NCBI RefSeq assembly: GCF_015352975.1
Contig: NZ_JACYIZ010000004.1
Coordinates: 320,939 to 384,938 of the forward strand
Direction: 5' to 3'
DNA from: Aestuariimicrobium ganziense
Lineage (GTDB): Bacteria > Actinomycetota > Actinomycetes > Propionibacteriales > Propionibacteriaceae
Length of the DNA stretch: 64,000 nucleotides
Made by a program: the position numbers and the translations under genes. Numbering within the stretch: the stretch's first letter is position 1; each line of letters begins with the position of its first letter. The notes under the pieces are model-generated. The model saw only the letters and a program-made list of their open reading frames with translations, was not told the DNA's origin and searched no databases. Shown in pieces: positions 1-8,731 of the stretch.

Positions 1-1
1 C

Positions 2-604
2 ACGTCCCCGCAGGAGTACCCGCGGCCCGGTCAGTGGGGTGCCCCGTCGCAGCCGCCCGTCCAGACCCCGTCGGTGCAGCCGCAGCAGCCGCCGGCCGCG
101 CAGTCCTCGGCCACTGAGATCCCTGCCCGCTGGGCACCGCCCCCGGCGGCTGCGGTCAGCGAGGAGACCAGCGTTCGCCCTCGCCCGTCGATGGCCGACG
201 ACGACGAGTATGGCGGCACCCGGATGGTGGCCAACACCGCCCAGACCCAGGCCCGCCCGGGAACCGAGGGATGGTTCGTCCGCTTCGACGACGGCCGGAT
301 GGTGCCGGTCGAGGCGACCGTGCTGGTCGGACGCAACCCCGGCGAGCAGGCCAACCCGGCGATCGTCGTGGTCAACATCGGTGAGGACGGCCACGCGGTC
401 TCGAAGACCCACCTGGCCATCGGGGTCGACCAGCGCGGAGTGCACGTCACAGACCGTGGTTCGACCAACGGCACCGCCCTGGTGAACTCCAAGGGTGAGC
501 TCGAGCCCTGTCTGCCAGGCATCCAGGCTCGCTGCCGCGAGGGACAGGTGGTCTCGTTCGGAGACCGCAGCTTCACCGTGCTGCGTCGTCCCGCCGGAGG
601 CTGA
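2..604 (+). CDS. FHA-domain protein (5' end cut by window edge)
   Basis: The reading frame is open from the first bases, so the true start lies outside the window; 200 codons are visible. The first ~65 residues are a Pro/Gln-rich linker and the last ~100 form a forkhead-associated domain: a GRNPG strand, SKTHLAI (conserved Ser and His) and DRGSTNGT, the phosphothreonine-binding signature. FHA domains read Ser/Thr-kinase phosphorylation, and a soluble kinase is encoded at 11407-12387, although partnership is only inference. The gene converges with the glycosyltransferase, 27 bases away. The missing N-terminus could hold a zinc ribbon or membrane segment that would refine the call. Confidence 0.9.
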   Translation, partial: TSPQEYPRPGQWGAPSQPPVQTPSVQPQQPPAAQSSATEIPARWAPPPAAAVSEETSVRPRPSMADDDEYGGTRMVANTAQTQARPGTEGWFVRFDDGRMVPVEATVLVGRNPGEQANPAIVVVNIGEDGHAVSKTHLAIGVDQRGVHVTDRGSTNGTALVNSKGELEPCLPGIQARCREGQVVSFGDRSFTVLRRPAGG

Positions 605-631
605 GTCGGCCGCGCGCTCGAGGGCGATCGA

Positions 632-1540
632 TCAGCGACGCACGAGCTGACCAGCTCGTCGCAGTGAACGTCGCAGCACCCGTGCACGGGTCCATGCCCT
701 GGCGCCCACCCGCGACTGGCGCACACGCTCCAGTGGGCGGTAGCGGTGGTAGAGGTCGTTGCGCTCGCCACGTACACGCCTGAGTTCGTGCATCATGTCG
801 AGGATCTGTTCCCAGAATGGTTCGGCGTTGTCGGCATAGAGGTCGATGCTGTTGCGGAAGATGCGGGCTCTCGAGGCAACCTCCCTCGACCGATCCTCCT
901 GCAGCCAGTCGATCGTCGAGTCGCCGGGGCGACGGTAGTGGAACCAGGTGTGGTCGAGTCGGTGCACCCCACGACCCAGTGACAGCAGCTTCATGATGAA
1001 GTCGTAGTCGACCAAGCCCTTGATCTGCTCGTCCAGACCACCGACGGTGACCCAGTCCTCACGGCGGTAGAGCGAGGGCGCGAAGACACAGTTCTCGAAG
1101 AGTTGCCGTTCGATGGTGAAGTCGGGCAGGTTCCACGGTCCTGACTGGGTGCCGAAGAGGTCACCACGGCAGTGGACCATCCCGATCGTGGGGTCGTTGG
1201 TCAGCACTGCTGCTGCCTCTGCCAGGTAGGGCGGGTCGATCAGGTCATCGCCCAGGGTGGTGAAGTACACACCCTTGGCTGCTGCCACGCCGGTGTTGAT
1301 CGCTGCCCCGACACCGCCGTTGCGGTCCCTGCGGATGACCGTGCAGCTCGCTTCGAGCGCAGTGAGTGCCTCGAGCGTGTCGGGTCGGGTCGAGGCGTCG
1401 TCCACGACGATGATCTCGATGGCGGGGTGGGTCTGGGCGCGGATGCTGGCAATGGTCTCGTGCAACCACTCACCGCGAATGTTGTGGCAGGGCACCACCA
1501 CGCTGACCAGTGGCGACCCCGGCGCGTTCGACCCGGTCAC
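632..1540 (-). CDS. Family 2 glycosyltransferase
   Basis: A 302-residue GT-A fold glycosyltransferase. The N-terminus shows the nucleotide-sugar-binding strand SVVVPCHN, then IIVVDDAST and, around residue 95, TLGDDLIDPP, the DXD-like metal site. The C-terminal third is Arg-rich and helical, with no clear membrane span. Substrate and acceptor cannot be told from sequence; cell-wall or exopolysaccharide assembly is typical. I chose the GTG one base after the deoC stop (translational coupling); a longer frame extends upstream but would lie entirely inside deoC. It is the last gene of the dcd-deoC-GT run. Confidence 0.85.
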   Translation of the reverse strand: MTGSNAPGSPLVSVVVPCHNIRGEWLHETIASIRAQTHPAIEIIVVDDASTRPDTLEALTALEASCTVIRRDRNGGVGAAINTGVAAAKGVYFTTLGDDLIDPPYLAEAAAVLTNDPTIGMVHCRGDLFGTQSGPWNLPDFTIERQLFENCVFAPSLYRREDWVTVGGLDEQIKGLVDYDFIMKLLSLGRGVHRLDHTWFHYRRPGDSTIDWLQEDRSREVASRARIFRNSIDLYADNAEPFWEQILDMMHELRRVRGERNDLYHRYRPLERVRQSRVGARAWTRARVLRRSLRRAGQLVRR

Positions 1541-1541
1541 C

Positions 1542-2222
1542 TCAGTAGCCGTTGGACGAGGTGGTGCCCTCGAGCACCGCGCGCGTGCCTGACAGTCCGA
1601 GCCGAGTGGCCCCGGCGGCCACCATCGCCAGCGCTGTCTCGGTGTCGCGGATGCCGCCAGAGGCCTTGACGCCGAGTCGTCCACCAACGGTGCGGGCCAT
1701 CAGTTCCACGGCATGCACCGAGGCACCACCGGCCGGGTGGAACCCAGTCGAGGTCTTCACGAAGTCGGCGCCGGCGGCCTCGGCCGCTTCGCAGGCCTGG
1801 ACGATCTCGTCGTCGGTCAGGGCGGCCGACTCGATGATCACCTTGAGCACGGTCGGCGCGGGGACCGCCTTCCTGACCGCGGTGATCTCGTCGCGCACCG
1901 CCTCGGGACGACCAGCCTTGAGCAGGCCGATGTCGATCACCATGTCGACCTCGTGGACGCCCTTGGCCACCGACTCGGCAGCCTCAGCCGCCTTGACCGC
2001 GGCGGTGTGCTTGCCCGAGGGGAAGCCGCAGACCGTCGCCACCAGCACCGATCCGCGCTCGGCCCGGATGGGGAGCATGGTCGGTGAGACGCACACCGAC
2101 CACGTGCCGAGCTCTCGGGCCTCGGTGACCAGGTCGTCGACCTGGGCAGGGGTGGCGTCGGTCTTGAGCAGGGTGTGGTCGACCATGCGGGCCAACTGTT
2201 CGCGGGTGGGGCGTTCGGTCAT
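1542..2222 (-). CDS. deoC: Deoxyribose-phosphate aldolase
   Basis: This 226-residue class I aldolase cleaves 2-deoxyribose 5-phosphate to glyceraldehyde 3-phosphate and acetaldehyde, the last step in salvaging deoxynucleoside sugars. The Schiff-base lysine is K156 in FVKTSTGF; K186 in VKASGGIR and the VDHTLLK motif near the N-terminus are also family-diagnostic. Length is normal. A good Shine-Dalgarno (GGAGG) precedes the ATG, 13 bases after dcd. Pairing a deoxynucleotide catabolic gene with dCTP deaminase suggests one deoxynucleotide-metabolism operon. Confidence 0.95.
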   Translation of the reverse strand: MTERPTREQLARMVDHTLLKTDATPAQVDDLVTEARELGTWSVCVSPTMLPIRAERGSVLVATVCGFPSGKHTAAVKAAEAAESVAKGVHEVDMVIDIGLLKAGRPEAVRDEITAVRKAVPAPTVLKVIIESAALTDDEIVQACEAAEAAGADFVKTSTGFHPAGGASVHAVELMARTVGGRLGVKASGGIRDTETALAMVAAGATRLGLSGTRAVLEGTTSSNGY

Positions 2223-2235
2223 CGGTGCCTCCTGC

Positions 2236-2811
2236 TCAGATCGTGGTGCGGTGGAAGTTCAGGTACGAACGGCTGGCGGTCGGGCCACGCTGGCCCTGGT
2301 AGCGCGACAGGTTCTCCTGCGAGCCGTACGGGTGCTCGGCCGGTGAGCTGAGGGTGAAGAAGCAGAGCTGGCCGATCTTCATGCCGGGGTACAGCAGGAT
2401 CGGCAGCGTCGCCATGTTCGACAGTTCGAGGGTGACGTGGCCGATGAAGCCGGGGTCGATGAATCCGGCCGTGGAGTGGGTCAGCAGCCCGAGGCGCCCC
2501 AGCGACGACTTACCCTCGAGCCTGGCGGCGACGTCGTCGGGCAGGCTCACCTTCTCGAGGGTCGCCCCGAGCACGAACTCACCGGGGTGCAGCACGAACG
2601 GCTCGTCCCCCTCGGGTTCGACCAGGCGGGTCAACTCCGGCTGGTCGATCGAGGGATCGATCACCGAGTAGCGGTGGTTCTCGAAGATCCGGAAGAACCG
2701 GTCGAGTCGCACGTCGACGCTCGAGGGCTGCACCATGGCGGGATCCCACGGATCGAGCACGACCCGTCCCGCGTGCACCTGGGCGCGAATGTCTCGGTCG
2801 GAGAGCAGCAT
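2236..2811 (-). CDS. dcd: dCTP deaminase, probably dUMP-forming
   Basis: A 191-residue trimeric dUTPase-fold enzyme deaminating dCTP. The block around residues 100-133 contains [19 protein letters not shown] followed by [15 protein letters not shown], and the C-terminus carries [13 protein letters not shown] and SRSY motifs. It resembles the mycobacterial bifunctional enzyme (dCTP to dUMP) more than the E. coli monofunctional type; bifunctionality is inferred from this resemblance. A TAGCCT hexamer ends 7 bases before the ATG with no Shine-Dalgarno, so the message is probably leaderless. It is divergent from the ThuA gene, 29 bases away, and leads the dcd-deoC-GT operon. Confidence 0.93.
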   Translation of the reverse strand: MLLSDRDIRAQVHAGRVVLDPWDPAMVQPSSVDVRLDRFFRIFENHRYSVIDPSIDQPELTRLVEPEGDEPFVLHPGEFVLGATLEKVSLPDDVAARLEGKSSLGRLGLLTHSTAGFIDPGFIGHVTLELSNMATLPILLYPGMKIGQLCFFTLSSPAEHPYGSQENLSRYQGQRGPTASRSYLNFHRTTI

Positions 2812-2818
2812 GCCCCAC

Positions 2819-2835
2819 AGGCTAGTGGTTAGGGT
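2819..2835. promoter_or_regulatory. Divergent -10 boxes for dcd and the ThuA-like gene
   Basis: In the 29-base gap, AGGCTA (TAGCCT on the minus strand, 2819-2824) lies 7 bases from the dcd ATG, and TAGGGT (2830-2835) lies 5 bases from the ThuA ATG. Neither start has a Shine-Dalgarno. Two back-to-back leaderless promoters would occlude each other, implying reciprocal expression. Inferred from spacing only. Confidence 0.5.
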
Positions 2836-2840
2836 GAGGC

Positions 2841-3515
2841 ATGGCTCGCATCCTCGTCCTGTCAGGAACCGGGCGCTTCACCGACCCGTGGCATCCCCTC
2901 CCACAGACCTCCGCAGGCATCGCCGACACACTGCTCGAAGCCGGTCACGACGTCGAGGTGCGTGAGACCACCTCGCCAGACACCTTCCGCTTCGACGACG
3001 TCGACCTGGTGGTGGTCAACACCGGCGTCGGGGCAGACCCGCGCAACCCGGTGGACGTCCCCGGTGAGTGGGACGAGGCCTACGCCCGGCTGGGGGAGTG
3101 GGTCGACGCGGGGCGCCCGGTGCTCGGCGTGCACTCGGCGGCTGCCACCTTCACCGACTGGCCGCGCTGGCGCGAGATCCTCGGCGGGCGGTGGGAGCGC
3201 GGGGTGTCGAGCCACCCCGAGCGCAGCGTCGCGGTGTTCGAGGCCGTGCCCGAGCACGAGCACCATCCGATCGTCGACGACCTGGGTCTGGTCATCGTCT
3301 ACGACGAGCGCTACTCGAACATGGACCTCGTCGAGGACTCCACCCCGCTGGTGCACCACGAGACCCTCGAGATCTTCCATCCGTGCGTCTGGGTGCGGGG
3401 GCGCGTGGTCTATGACGGCCTGGGGCACGACGCCCGGTCGTACCAGTCCGAGAGCCGGCGCGACCTGATGCGTCGCGAGGCTGCGTGGCTGCTGGACGAC
3501 AGCCAGCACCGCTGA
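2841..3515 (+). CDS. ThuA-like domain protein
   Basis: A 224-residue cytoplasmic protein with the class I glutamine-amidotransferase-like (flavodoxin-like) fold of the ThuA family. Visible marks are [10 protein letters not shown] at the N-terminus, [26 protein letters not shown] (family G-x-H strand around residue 95), HHPIVDDL and a C-terminal [11 protein letters not shown]. ThuA proteins are linked to disaccharide (trehalose-type) utilisation, but no sugar operon adjoins, so the substrate is unknown. TAGGGT sits 5 bases before the ATG, suggesting a leaderless transcript from a promoter divergent with dcd. Confidence 0.85.
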   Translation: MARILVLSGTGRFTDPWHPLPQTSAGIADTLLEAGHDVEVRETTSPDTFRFDDVDLVVVNTGVGADPRNPVDVPGEWDEAYARLGEWVDAGRPVLGVHSAAATFTDWPRWREILGGRWERGVSSHPERSVAVFEAVPEHEHHPIVDDLGLVIVYDERYSNMDLVEDSTPLVHHETLEIFHPCVWVRGRVVYDGLGHDARSYQSESRRDLMRREAAWLLDDSQHR

Positions 3516-3516
3516 C

Positions 3517-4392
3517 TCAGGCGCCGGTGCTGGGCAGGGTGCCGCTCGGCGACGGCGCGGTGCTCGTTGGTTCGCTGGTGGCACTCTCGCTGGAGGCAGG
3601 TGTGCTGGCTGGGGGCTCGTCCCACTCGTTCACCGATGGCTCGGCACTGGGCTCGTCCGGCGGTGCGTCGTCGCCGGAGGGCTCTGGCGTCGAGGCGGTC
3701 CCGGCGGGAGCCTCGTCCACGGTCGCTGCATCGCTGGTGTCGTTGACCCCGGTGACCGACACCCGCTGGGGGTGGACGATGTCGCCCGTGGCGACCACGG
3801 TGGACGGAACCGTCGGCGACCCCAGGGTCTTGCCGAAGTCGAACCGGAACAGGTTGTAGCTGCTCATCAACCGGTACAGGTAGTGGGCGTAGTTCGGATC
3901 GGTGGCGTAGCCGGCCCGGTGCATGGCGTCGGCGAACTTGACCGGTTCGCTGGCGAACTCGAACGCCGGTGCGTAGCGCGAATTGGCGGTCAGGAAGTGG
4001 CCGTGGTCGATCATCGACATGTCGGGGTTGGCGTAGGTGCGAAAGCTGTCGACGACGGTGTACTTGGTGCCGTCAGACCGGTACTCGGTGGTCAGCATGT
4101 CGACGCAGCCCGACTGGTAGGGCGACTTCACGGTGCCGCACTTGATGCCGAAGTAGTTGTGGTACTTGCTCGACAACTCCGAGCTGCCCCACCCGGTCTC
4201 GAGGATGGCCTGGGCGATGGTCACCGAGGCGGGCACGCGGTAGTCGTCCCACCCCTTCTGGGCACCGGCGGCGACCGTCTGGATGAAGATCTCCTGCGCG
4301 GTCTGTGCTGAGGCGCGTCGCGCCTGGCCGGTCAGTCCGAGTGCGAGGACGAGAGCGAACAGCAGCGGGAGCAGACGGGGGGTGCGGGCCAC
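3517..4392 (-). CDS. Secreted GH73-type glucosaminidase
   Basis: A 291-residue secreted peptidoglycan hydrolase. From the chosen GTG the protein starts with a classic signal peptide (VARTPRLL, hydrophobic core, cleavage after RRASA). Residues ~30-185 form a mannosyl-glycoprotein endo-beta-N-acetylglucosaminidase-like domain: SVTIAQAILETGWGSSELS carries the catalytic Glu, followed by YHNYFGIKCG and the late DPNYAHYLYRLM helix. The last ~90 residues are Pro/Ser/Thr-rich and end PSGTLPSTGA-stop. That looks like an LPXTG sorting motif but has no following hydrophobic segment or basic tail. Longer in-frame starts (GTG at 4410, TTG at 4464) are possible but add residues before the signal peptide. 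Confidence 0.85.
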   Translation of the reverse strand: MARTPRLLPLLFALVLALGLTGQARRASAQTAQEIFIQTVAAGAQKGWDDYRVPASVTIAQAILETGWGSSELSSKYHNYFGIKCGTVKSPYQSGCVDMLTTEYRSDGTKYTVVDSFRTYANPDMSMIDHGHFLTANSRYAPAFEFASEPVKFADAMHRAGYATDPNYAHYLYRLMSSYNLFRFDFGKTLGSPTVPSTVVATGDIVHPQRVSVTGVNDTSDAATVDEAPAGTASTPEPSGDDAPPDEPSAEPSVNEWDEPPASTPASSESATSEPTSTAPSPSGTLPSTGA

Positions 4393-4509
4393 CGGACCAG
4401 TGTGGGCCACGCATGTTGACCAGCGAAAGCCGATGCTCAACCCCTCCTTGAGGTTGGTCCGCAAGGCTCAGGGCGCTGAGTTGCGCCGCCCGCGGGGTAG
4501 CCTCGTTCA

Positions 4510-5997
4510 ATGAGCAACGACCAGTACGGGGGCGGTCAGCAGCCCTGGAACGGACAGCAGGGCCAGCCCGGTCAGCCCGGTCAGCCCAATCAACCGGGTC
4601 ATCAGGGCCAGCAGGGTGGCTGGGACCCCTACGCCCGCCCGGGCCAGTCGGCACAGCCCCAGCCCACCCCGCCCTACCCCAACCAGCCGCGGCACGCTCA
4701 GGACCAGCCCCAGCAGGGGTACGGCCAGCCGGGTCAGCAGCAGTACGGGGGCCAGCAGCCGTACGGTCAGCAGCAGTACGCCCAGCCCCAGCAACCGGGT
4801 CAGCCGCAGCCGGGCCAGCCGCAGCCAGGACAGCAGTACGGAGCTCAGCAGCCGTACGGGCAGCAGCAGTTCGGCCAGCAGGCACCCCAGCAGAACAAGA
4901 ACCGGCTGATGCCGATCATCGCCGGCGTCGTCGGCCTCGCACTGGTGGCCACGGTCGCCTTCCTGGCGCTCAACAACCGGAACAACCCCTCGACCACCCA
5001 GACGACGCAGGCGCCGACCACCACGGCGCCGGCGCCGACCAGCCCTCCGGTCACCCAATCGAGCGGCACCGAGACCAGTCAGGATCCGACCGAGACGACC
5101 ACCAGTCCGGCCCCGACCACCGAGAGCCCGACCACCCAGACCAGCGCCCCCACCTCGGGTGACCGGGGCCCCGGCCCGGGTACCGAGGCGACCGTGATGG
5201 CCGAACTGTCAAAGCAGGGTTTCACCTGCACCAAGGAGCCCGGTCAGGACTTCAACTCCCAGCTGTGCACCCGCTTCGGCCAGGCCCCGTCGATGATGGT
5301 CTACATCGGTTCGAACTCCGACGGCAGCCTCGGACGGCTGTCGCTGCACGTGCAGTCGACCTCGAAGCCTGAGGTCTCGAAGGCGTTGTCGGACTTCATC
5401 ATCAAGCAGTTCGCCGACCCGGGCAGCGTCGCGACGATCAAGGCGACCATGGCCAAGGGCACCGGCGGTGAGTACGAGCACGGACGCGTCGCAGGCTTCG
5501 AGTACCGCGGGCGCAGCGACGGTTCGATCGTGATGTTCGCGCCGACCTTCGCCGCCAGCGGCACCCCCAAGGTGATCGAGGTGCCCGCCGCGACCCAGAC
5601 CAGCACCCTGAAGGCTGCGGGCTACACCTGCACCAGCACAAGCCGCACCATCACCGAGTGCGAGAAGACCACCGCCGGCATCACCAGCAAGGCCCGGTTC
5701 AGCGGAGACGCGGACGGGCTGGCCCTGATGAGCGTCTCGGTCGAGGGCGCCACCAAGGCTTCGGTCACCGCAGCGCTGACCGCCGAGATCACCAATGTCT
5801 ACGGCAAGCTGCCCGACGGCTTCGCGTCCAGGGTCAACGCCTACATCAAGTCGGCCAACGCCGACTACGGAGCCAACGGCTACGACCCCGACGGCTACGT
5901 CTTCGACTACTTCCCCTCGGTCCGCTCGGGCACGAAGTACCGCAGCGCCATCTACTGGCGCACCTCGTGCTGGCAGGACATGAACGCCAGCTGCTGA
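4510..5997 (+). CDS. Q/P-rich single-pass membrane protein with duplicated extracellular domain
   Basis: A 495-residue protein of unknown function. Residues 1-~130 are low complexity (Gly/Gln/Pro/Tyr repeats such as QQPYGQQQY). One membrane span follows at ~135-157 (MPIIAGVVGLALVATVAFLAL), then a Thr/Pro/Ser linker to ~215, then an exported region. That region holds two diverged copies of one unit, each starting with a helix and Gly-Phe/Tyr-Thr-Cys-Thr (QGFTCT; AGYTCT), with a second Cys about 15-20 residues on. This suggests a disulfide per repeat; two more Cys lie at the C-terminus (SCWQDMNASC). The intracellular Q/P tail with an exported sensor-like part resembles actinobacterial envelope proteins. 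TAGCCT 6 bases before the ATG suggests a leaderless message. Confidence 0.8.
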   Translation: MSNDQYGGGQQPWNGQQGQPGQPGQPNQPGHQGQQGGWDPYARPGQSAQPQPTPPYPNQPRHAQDQPQQGYGQPGQQQYGGQQPYGQQQYAQPQQPGQPQPGQPQPGQQYGAQQPYGQQQFGQQAPQQNKNRLMPIIAGVVGLALVATVAFLALNNRNNPSTTQTTQAPTTTAPAPTSPPVTQSSGTETSQDPTETTTSPAPTTESPTTQTSAPTSGDRGPGPGTEATVMAELSKQGFTCTKEPGQDFNSQLCTRFGQAPSMMVYIGSNSDGSLGRLSLHVQSTSKPEVSKALSDFIIKQFADPGSVATIKATMAKGTGGEYEHGRVAGFEYRGRSDGSIVMFAPTFAASGTPKVIEVPAATQTSTLKAAGYTCTSTSRTITECEKTTAGITSKARFSGDADGLALMSVSVEGATKASVTAALTAEITNVYGKLPDGFASRVNAYIKSANADYGANGYDPDGYVFDYFPSVRSGTKYRSAIYWRTSCWQDMNASC

Positions 5998-6025
5998 CCG
6001 GCCGGCTGCTGACGGTTCGTGAGCC

Positions 6026-7474
6026 TCAGGGTTCGTCCACGGCCGGGAAGCCCACGGTGAAGCGGGTGCGCCCGGGTGCGGAGTCGACGCGTGCCCAACC
6101 GCCGTGGGCCTCCATCACGGCGTGGACGATGGCCAGCCCGAGCCCGGTCGATGACTCGGTGCTGTGGGCTCGGGCACTGTCGGCGCGGGCGAACCGCTCG
6201 AAGACCTGCCCGCTGACCTTGTCGGGGATGCCGGGGCCGTCGTCGGCCACCTCAACCACGACGTAGCCAGCTTCTCGTCCCACGCTGGTGGTCACCCGCG
6301 TGCCCTCGGGGGTGTGCTTGCGGGCGTTGGAGAGCAGGTTGCCCACCACCTGCGGCAGTCGCCGCGGATCGGCCATGGCGATCGCCGGCTCGTCGGGCAC
6401 CTGCACCAGCCAGCGGTGGCCGGGCCCTGCCACGCGGGCGTCCTGCACTGCCTGCAGCACCGACTCGACGACGTCGACGGGTTCGGCCGCCACCCCCTGG
6501 TCGTCGTCCAACCGGGCCAGCAGCAACAGGTCGTCGACCAGGTCGCTCATGCGCACCGACTCCGCCTCGATCCGGTCGATCGCGACACCGGCCTGGGTGG
6601 GCAATTGGTCGCGTTGGCGCTGGGTCAGTTCGGCGTAGCCGCGGATCGAGGCGAGCGGGTTGCGCAGTTCGTGCGAGGCGTCGGCGACGAACTGGCGTAC
6701 CCGGGTCTCAGATCGTTGTCGGGCAGCGAGTGCGTGCTCGACGTTGTCGATCAGGTGGTTGAGAGCTTGACCAACCTGGCCGACCTCGGTGGTGGGGTCG
6801 GCGTCCTCGTCAGCGACCCTGGCTCCGACGGTCACCTCGCCGCGACCCAGATCCTGCCGCGAGACGGCGTGGGCGGTCGCGGCCACACGGTTGAGCGGAC
6901 GAAGGCTGCTGGCCACGACTCGTCGGGTGACCAGCACCGCTGTGAGCAGGGCGGCAGCGACCAGGGCGAGCTCGGCCAGGGCCAGCCGGCCCAGCACGTG
7001 GGTGACCGACCCCAACGGGAGCCCGGTCACCTGCAGCGTCGGCCCCCGCTGGGTCACCACGGCTCGGTAGGGCCCCAGCCCGTCCAGGACGATGGAGTGG
7101 GGCTTGCCGTCGCGGGGCACGGCGAGCAGGTCGTCCACCACCGACGACGGTGGAGTCGTCAGCCCGTCCTCGGTCAGCAGCGTGGCCACTGGACGGCCGT
7201 TGCGCACCTCGAGCTTGAGCGTGCCGATCGGGTTGCCGACCTCGTCCTGGCCGGGTGGTCGCCCCTCACGGTCGCGTCCGGGGTCGCTGCGTGGCTCGCG
7301 GACCTGGACGATGTCGAGCTGCGCGTCGAGCTGGCTGACCAACACCTGGTTGGTGGCGACCAGGGTGGCGAGCCCGATCACCAGGCAGACCGCCGCGATG
7401 ATCGCCACCACCCGCACCACCAGGCGTCGTCCCAGGGTGCCTCGGGCCAACGGCGAGACCACTGGGGTGCTCAT
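6026..7474 (-). CDS. Two-component sensor histidine kinase (HAMP, class I)
   Basis: A 482-residue membrane sensor. TM1 is at ~18-42, a periplasmic loop of ~120 residues follows, TM2 is at ~164-184, then HAMP, an H-box with phosphorylated H268 (FVADASHELRNPLASIRGY), an N-box (NLLSNARKHTPEGT) and G-boxes (DDGPGIP, GLGLAIV). Organisation resembles mycobacterial TrcS/MprB-like kinases; the ligand is unknown. Its ATG overlaps the stop of the upstream response regulator by 4 bases, so the two are co-translated. Converges with the Q/P-rich protein gene, 28 bases away. Confidence 0.93.
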   Translation of the reverse strand: MSTPVVSPLARGTLGRRLVVRVVAIIAAVCLVIGLATLVATNQVLVSQLDAQLDIVQVREPRSDPGRDREGRPPGQDEVGNPIGTLKLEVRNGRPVATLLTEDGLTTPPSSVVDDLLAVPRDGKPHSIVLDGLGPYRAVVTQRGPTLQVTGLPLGSVTHVLGRLALAELALVAAALLTAVLVTRRVVASSLRPLNRVAATAHAVSRQDLGRGEVTVGARVADEDADPTTEVGQVGQALNHLIDNVEHALAARQRSETRVRQFVADASHELRNPLASIRGYAELTQRQRDQLPTQAGVAIDRIEAESVRMSDLVDDLLLLARLDDDQGVAAEPVDVVESVLQAVQDARVAGPGHRWLVQVPDEPAIAMADPRRLPQVVGNLLSNARKHTPEGTRVTTSVGREAGYVVVEVADDGPGIPDKVSGQVFERFARADSARAHSTESSTGLGLAIVHAVMEAHGGWARVDSAPGRTRFTVGFPAVDEP

Positions 7475-8196
7475 GCCACCGGCTTGAGGACGTACCCGGC
7501 TCCGCGCATGGTGTGGATCATCGGCTCGCGGCCGTGGTCGACCTTCTTGCGCAGGTAGGAGATGTAGAGCTCGACGACATTGGCCTGGCCGCCGAAGTCG
7601 TAGTTCCAGACCCGGTCGAGGATCTGTGCCTTCGACAGCACCCGCCGCGGGTTGCGCATCAGGTAGCGCAGCAACTCGAACTCGGTGGCGGTCAGCGTGA
7701 TCGGCTCACCGGCGCGGGTGACCTCGTGGGAGTCCTCGTCGAGCACCAGGTCACCGACCACCAGCATGGAATCGCTGCGGGGCTGGGTGGCACCGCTGCG
7801 CCGCAGCAGACCGCGCAACCTGGCGATCAGTTCCTCGAGGCTGAACGGCTTGGTGACATAGTCGTCGCCGCCGGCGGTCAGGCCTGCGATCCGCTCACTC
7901 ACAGCGTCCTTCGCGGTGAGGAAGATCACCGGCACCTCGGGTTGGTCGGCGCGGATTCGGCGCATCACCTCGAGGCCGTCGAAGTCGGGCAGCATCATGT
8001 CGAGCACGATCGCGTCCGGACGGTGTTCGCGGGCGGCCTTGACCGCGGCCAGCCCGCTGCCGGCGCTGACCACCTCCCAGCCCTCGTAGCGCATGGCCAG
8101 CCCCAGCAGTTCGGTCAGGCTGGGTTCGTCGTCGACGGTCAGCACCGTGATCGGCGACCCGTCGGGACGACGCAACTGCTCGTGCGGGGAGTTCAT
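7471..8196 (-). CDS. OmpR-family response regulator
   Basis: A 241-residue regulator partnering the overlapping kinase. The receiver domain shows VDDEP acidic residues, phospho-acceptor Asp in IVLDMMLPDFDG (D66 from this start), Thr in FLTAKD and Lys in YVTKPF. The C-terminal winged helix (VGDLVLDEDSHEVTRAGEPI to the IHTMRGAGYVLKP tail) binds DNA. I chose ATG 8196 because CAGTGT lies 7 bases upstream; GTG 8205 would add three residues. Three 11-nt-phased repeats at 8231-8263 are a plausible autoregulatory site. TrcR-like by layout. Confidence 0.93.
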   Translation of the reverse strand: MNSPHEQLRRPDGSPITVLTVDDEPSLTELLGLAMRYEGWEVVSAGSGLAAVKAAREHRPDAIVLDMMLPDFDGLEVMRRIRADQPEVPVIFLTAKDAVSERIAGLTAGGDDYVTKPFSLEELIARLRGLLRRSGATQPRSDSMLVVGDLVLDEDSHEVTRAGEPITLTATEFELLRYLMRNPRRVLSKAQILDRVWNYDFGGQANVVELYISYLRKKVDHGREPMIHTMRGAGYVLKPVA

Positions 8197-8230
8197 GGTG
8201 CTCACACTGGCACGCCAACCGCAGCGGTGA

Positions 8231-8263
8231 CTGTGTGTTTCCTGTGCGGACGCTGTGTGTGGA
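8231..8263 (-). promoter_or_regulatory. 11-nt-phased triple direct repeat upstream of response regulator
   Basis: CTGTGTGTTTC, CTGTGCGGACG and CTGTGTGTGGA follow each other without gaps, so the CTGTG core recurs exactly every 11 bases. OmpR-type regulators bind head-to-tail on such spacing. The array lies ~35-67 bases upstream of the regulator's start, the usual position for an activator just above the -35 region. Autoregulation is inferred. Confidence 0.55.
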
Positions 8264-8275
8264 GTCCGGCGTCGC

Positions 8276-8731
8276 TCAGGCCGGGTCGGCGTCCCTGATC
8301 ACCCGACGCTCGGGGTCGTGCTCACTGCGGCGGAACAAGCTGTCGACGCCGGCGCGTCCCGAGCCGAGCACCATGAACAGCGTGCCCAGCGAGGCGAGCG
8401 CCAGGTTGTACTCGTAGCCCCCACCGGTCAGGTAGAACCCGTGGCGCCAGGTGGAGTAGACCATCAACATCACTTGCTGCACCAGCAGCACCAGGCCGAT
8501 CACCGGTGTCGCGAGCCCGAACACGAGCAGTGCGCCGCCGAGCAGCTCGAAGATCACCGTTCCCCAGCCGAAGATCTCGGGGTAGGGCACCCCATGGCCG
8601 TTGAGCACGGTGACCTGGTGGGGGATGCCGTCCTGCCAACGCCGCCAGCCATGCAGCATCAGGATGGTGCCGGTGGCGATCCGGGCGAGCATCAGACCGA
8701 TGTCCTGGAGAACGCGGACGAATGACGTCAT
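8276..8731 (-). CDS. DoxX-family membrane protein
   Basis: A 151-residue protein with four hydrophobic helices (ARIATGTILMLHGWRRW; FGWGTVIFELLGGALLVFGL; VIGLVLLVQQVMLMVY; LALASLGTLFMVLGSG), matching DoxX/SURF4-like proteins. The family includes a thiosulfate:quinone oxidoreductase subunit and redox-linked membrane proteins; its role here is unknown. The chosen ATG has GGAAGG 9 bases upstream; an apparent upstream extension lacks membrane or domain features. It stands alone between the two-component operon and the phosphatase-like gene. Confidence 0.85.
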   Translation of the reverse strand: MTSFVRVLQDIGLMLARIATGTILMLHGWRRWQDGIPHQVTVLNGHGVPYPEIFGWGTVIFELLGGALLVFGLATPVIGLVLLVQQVMLMVYSTWRHGFYLTGGGYEYNLALASLGTLFMVLGSGRAGVDSLFRRSEHDPERRVIRDADPA

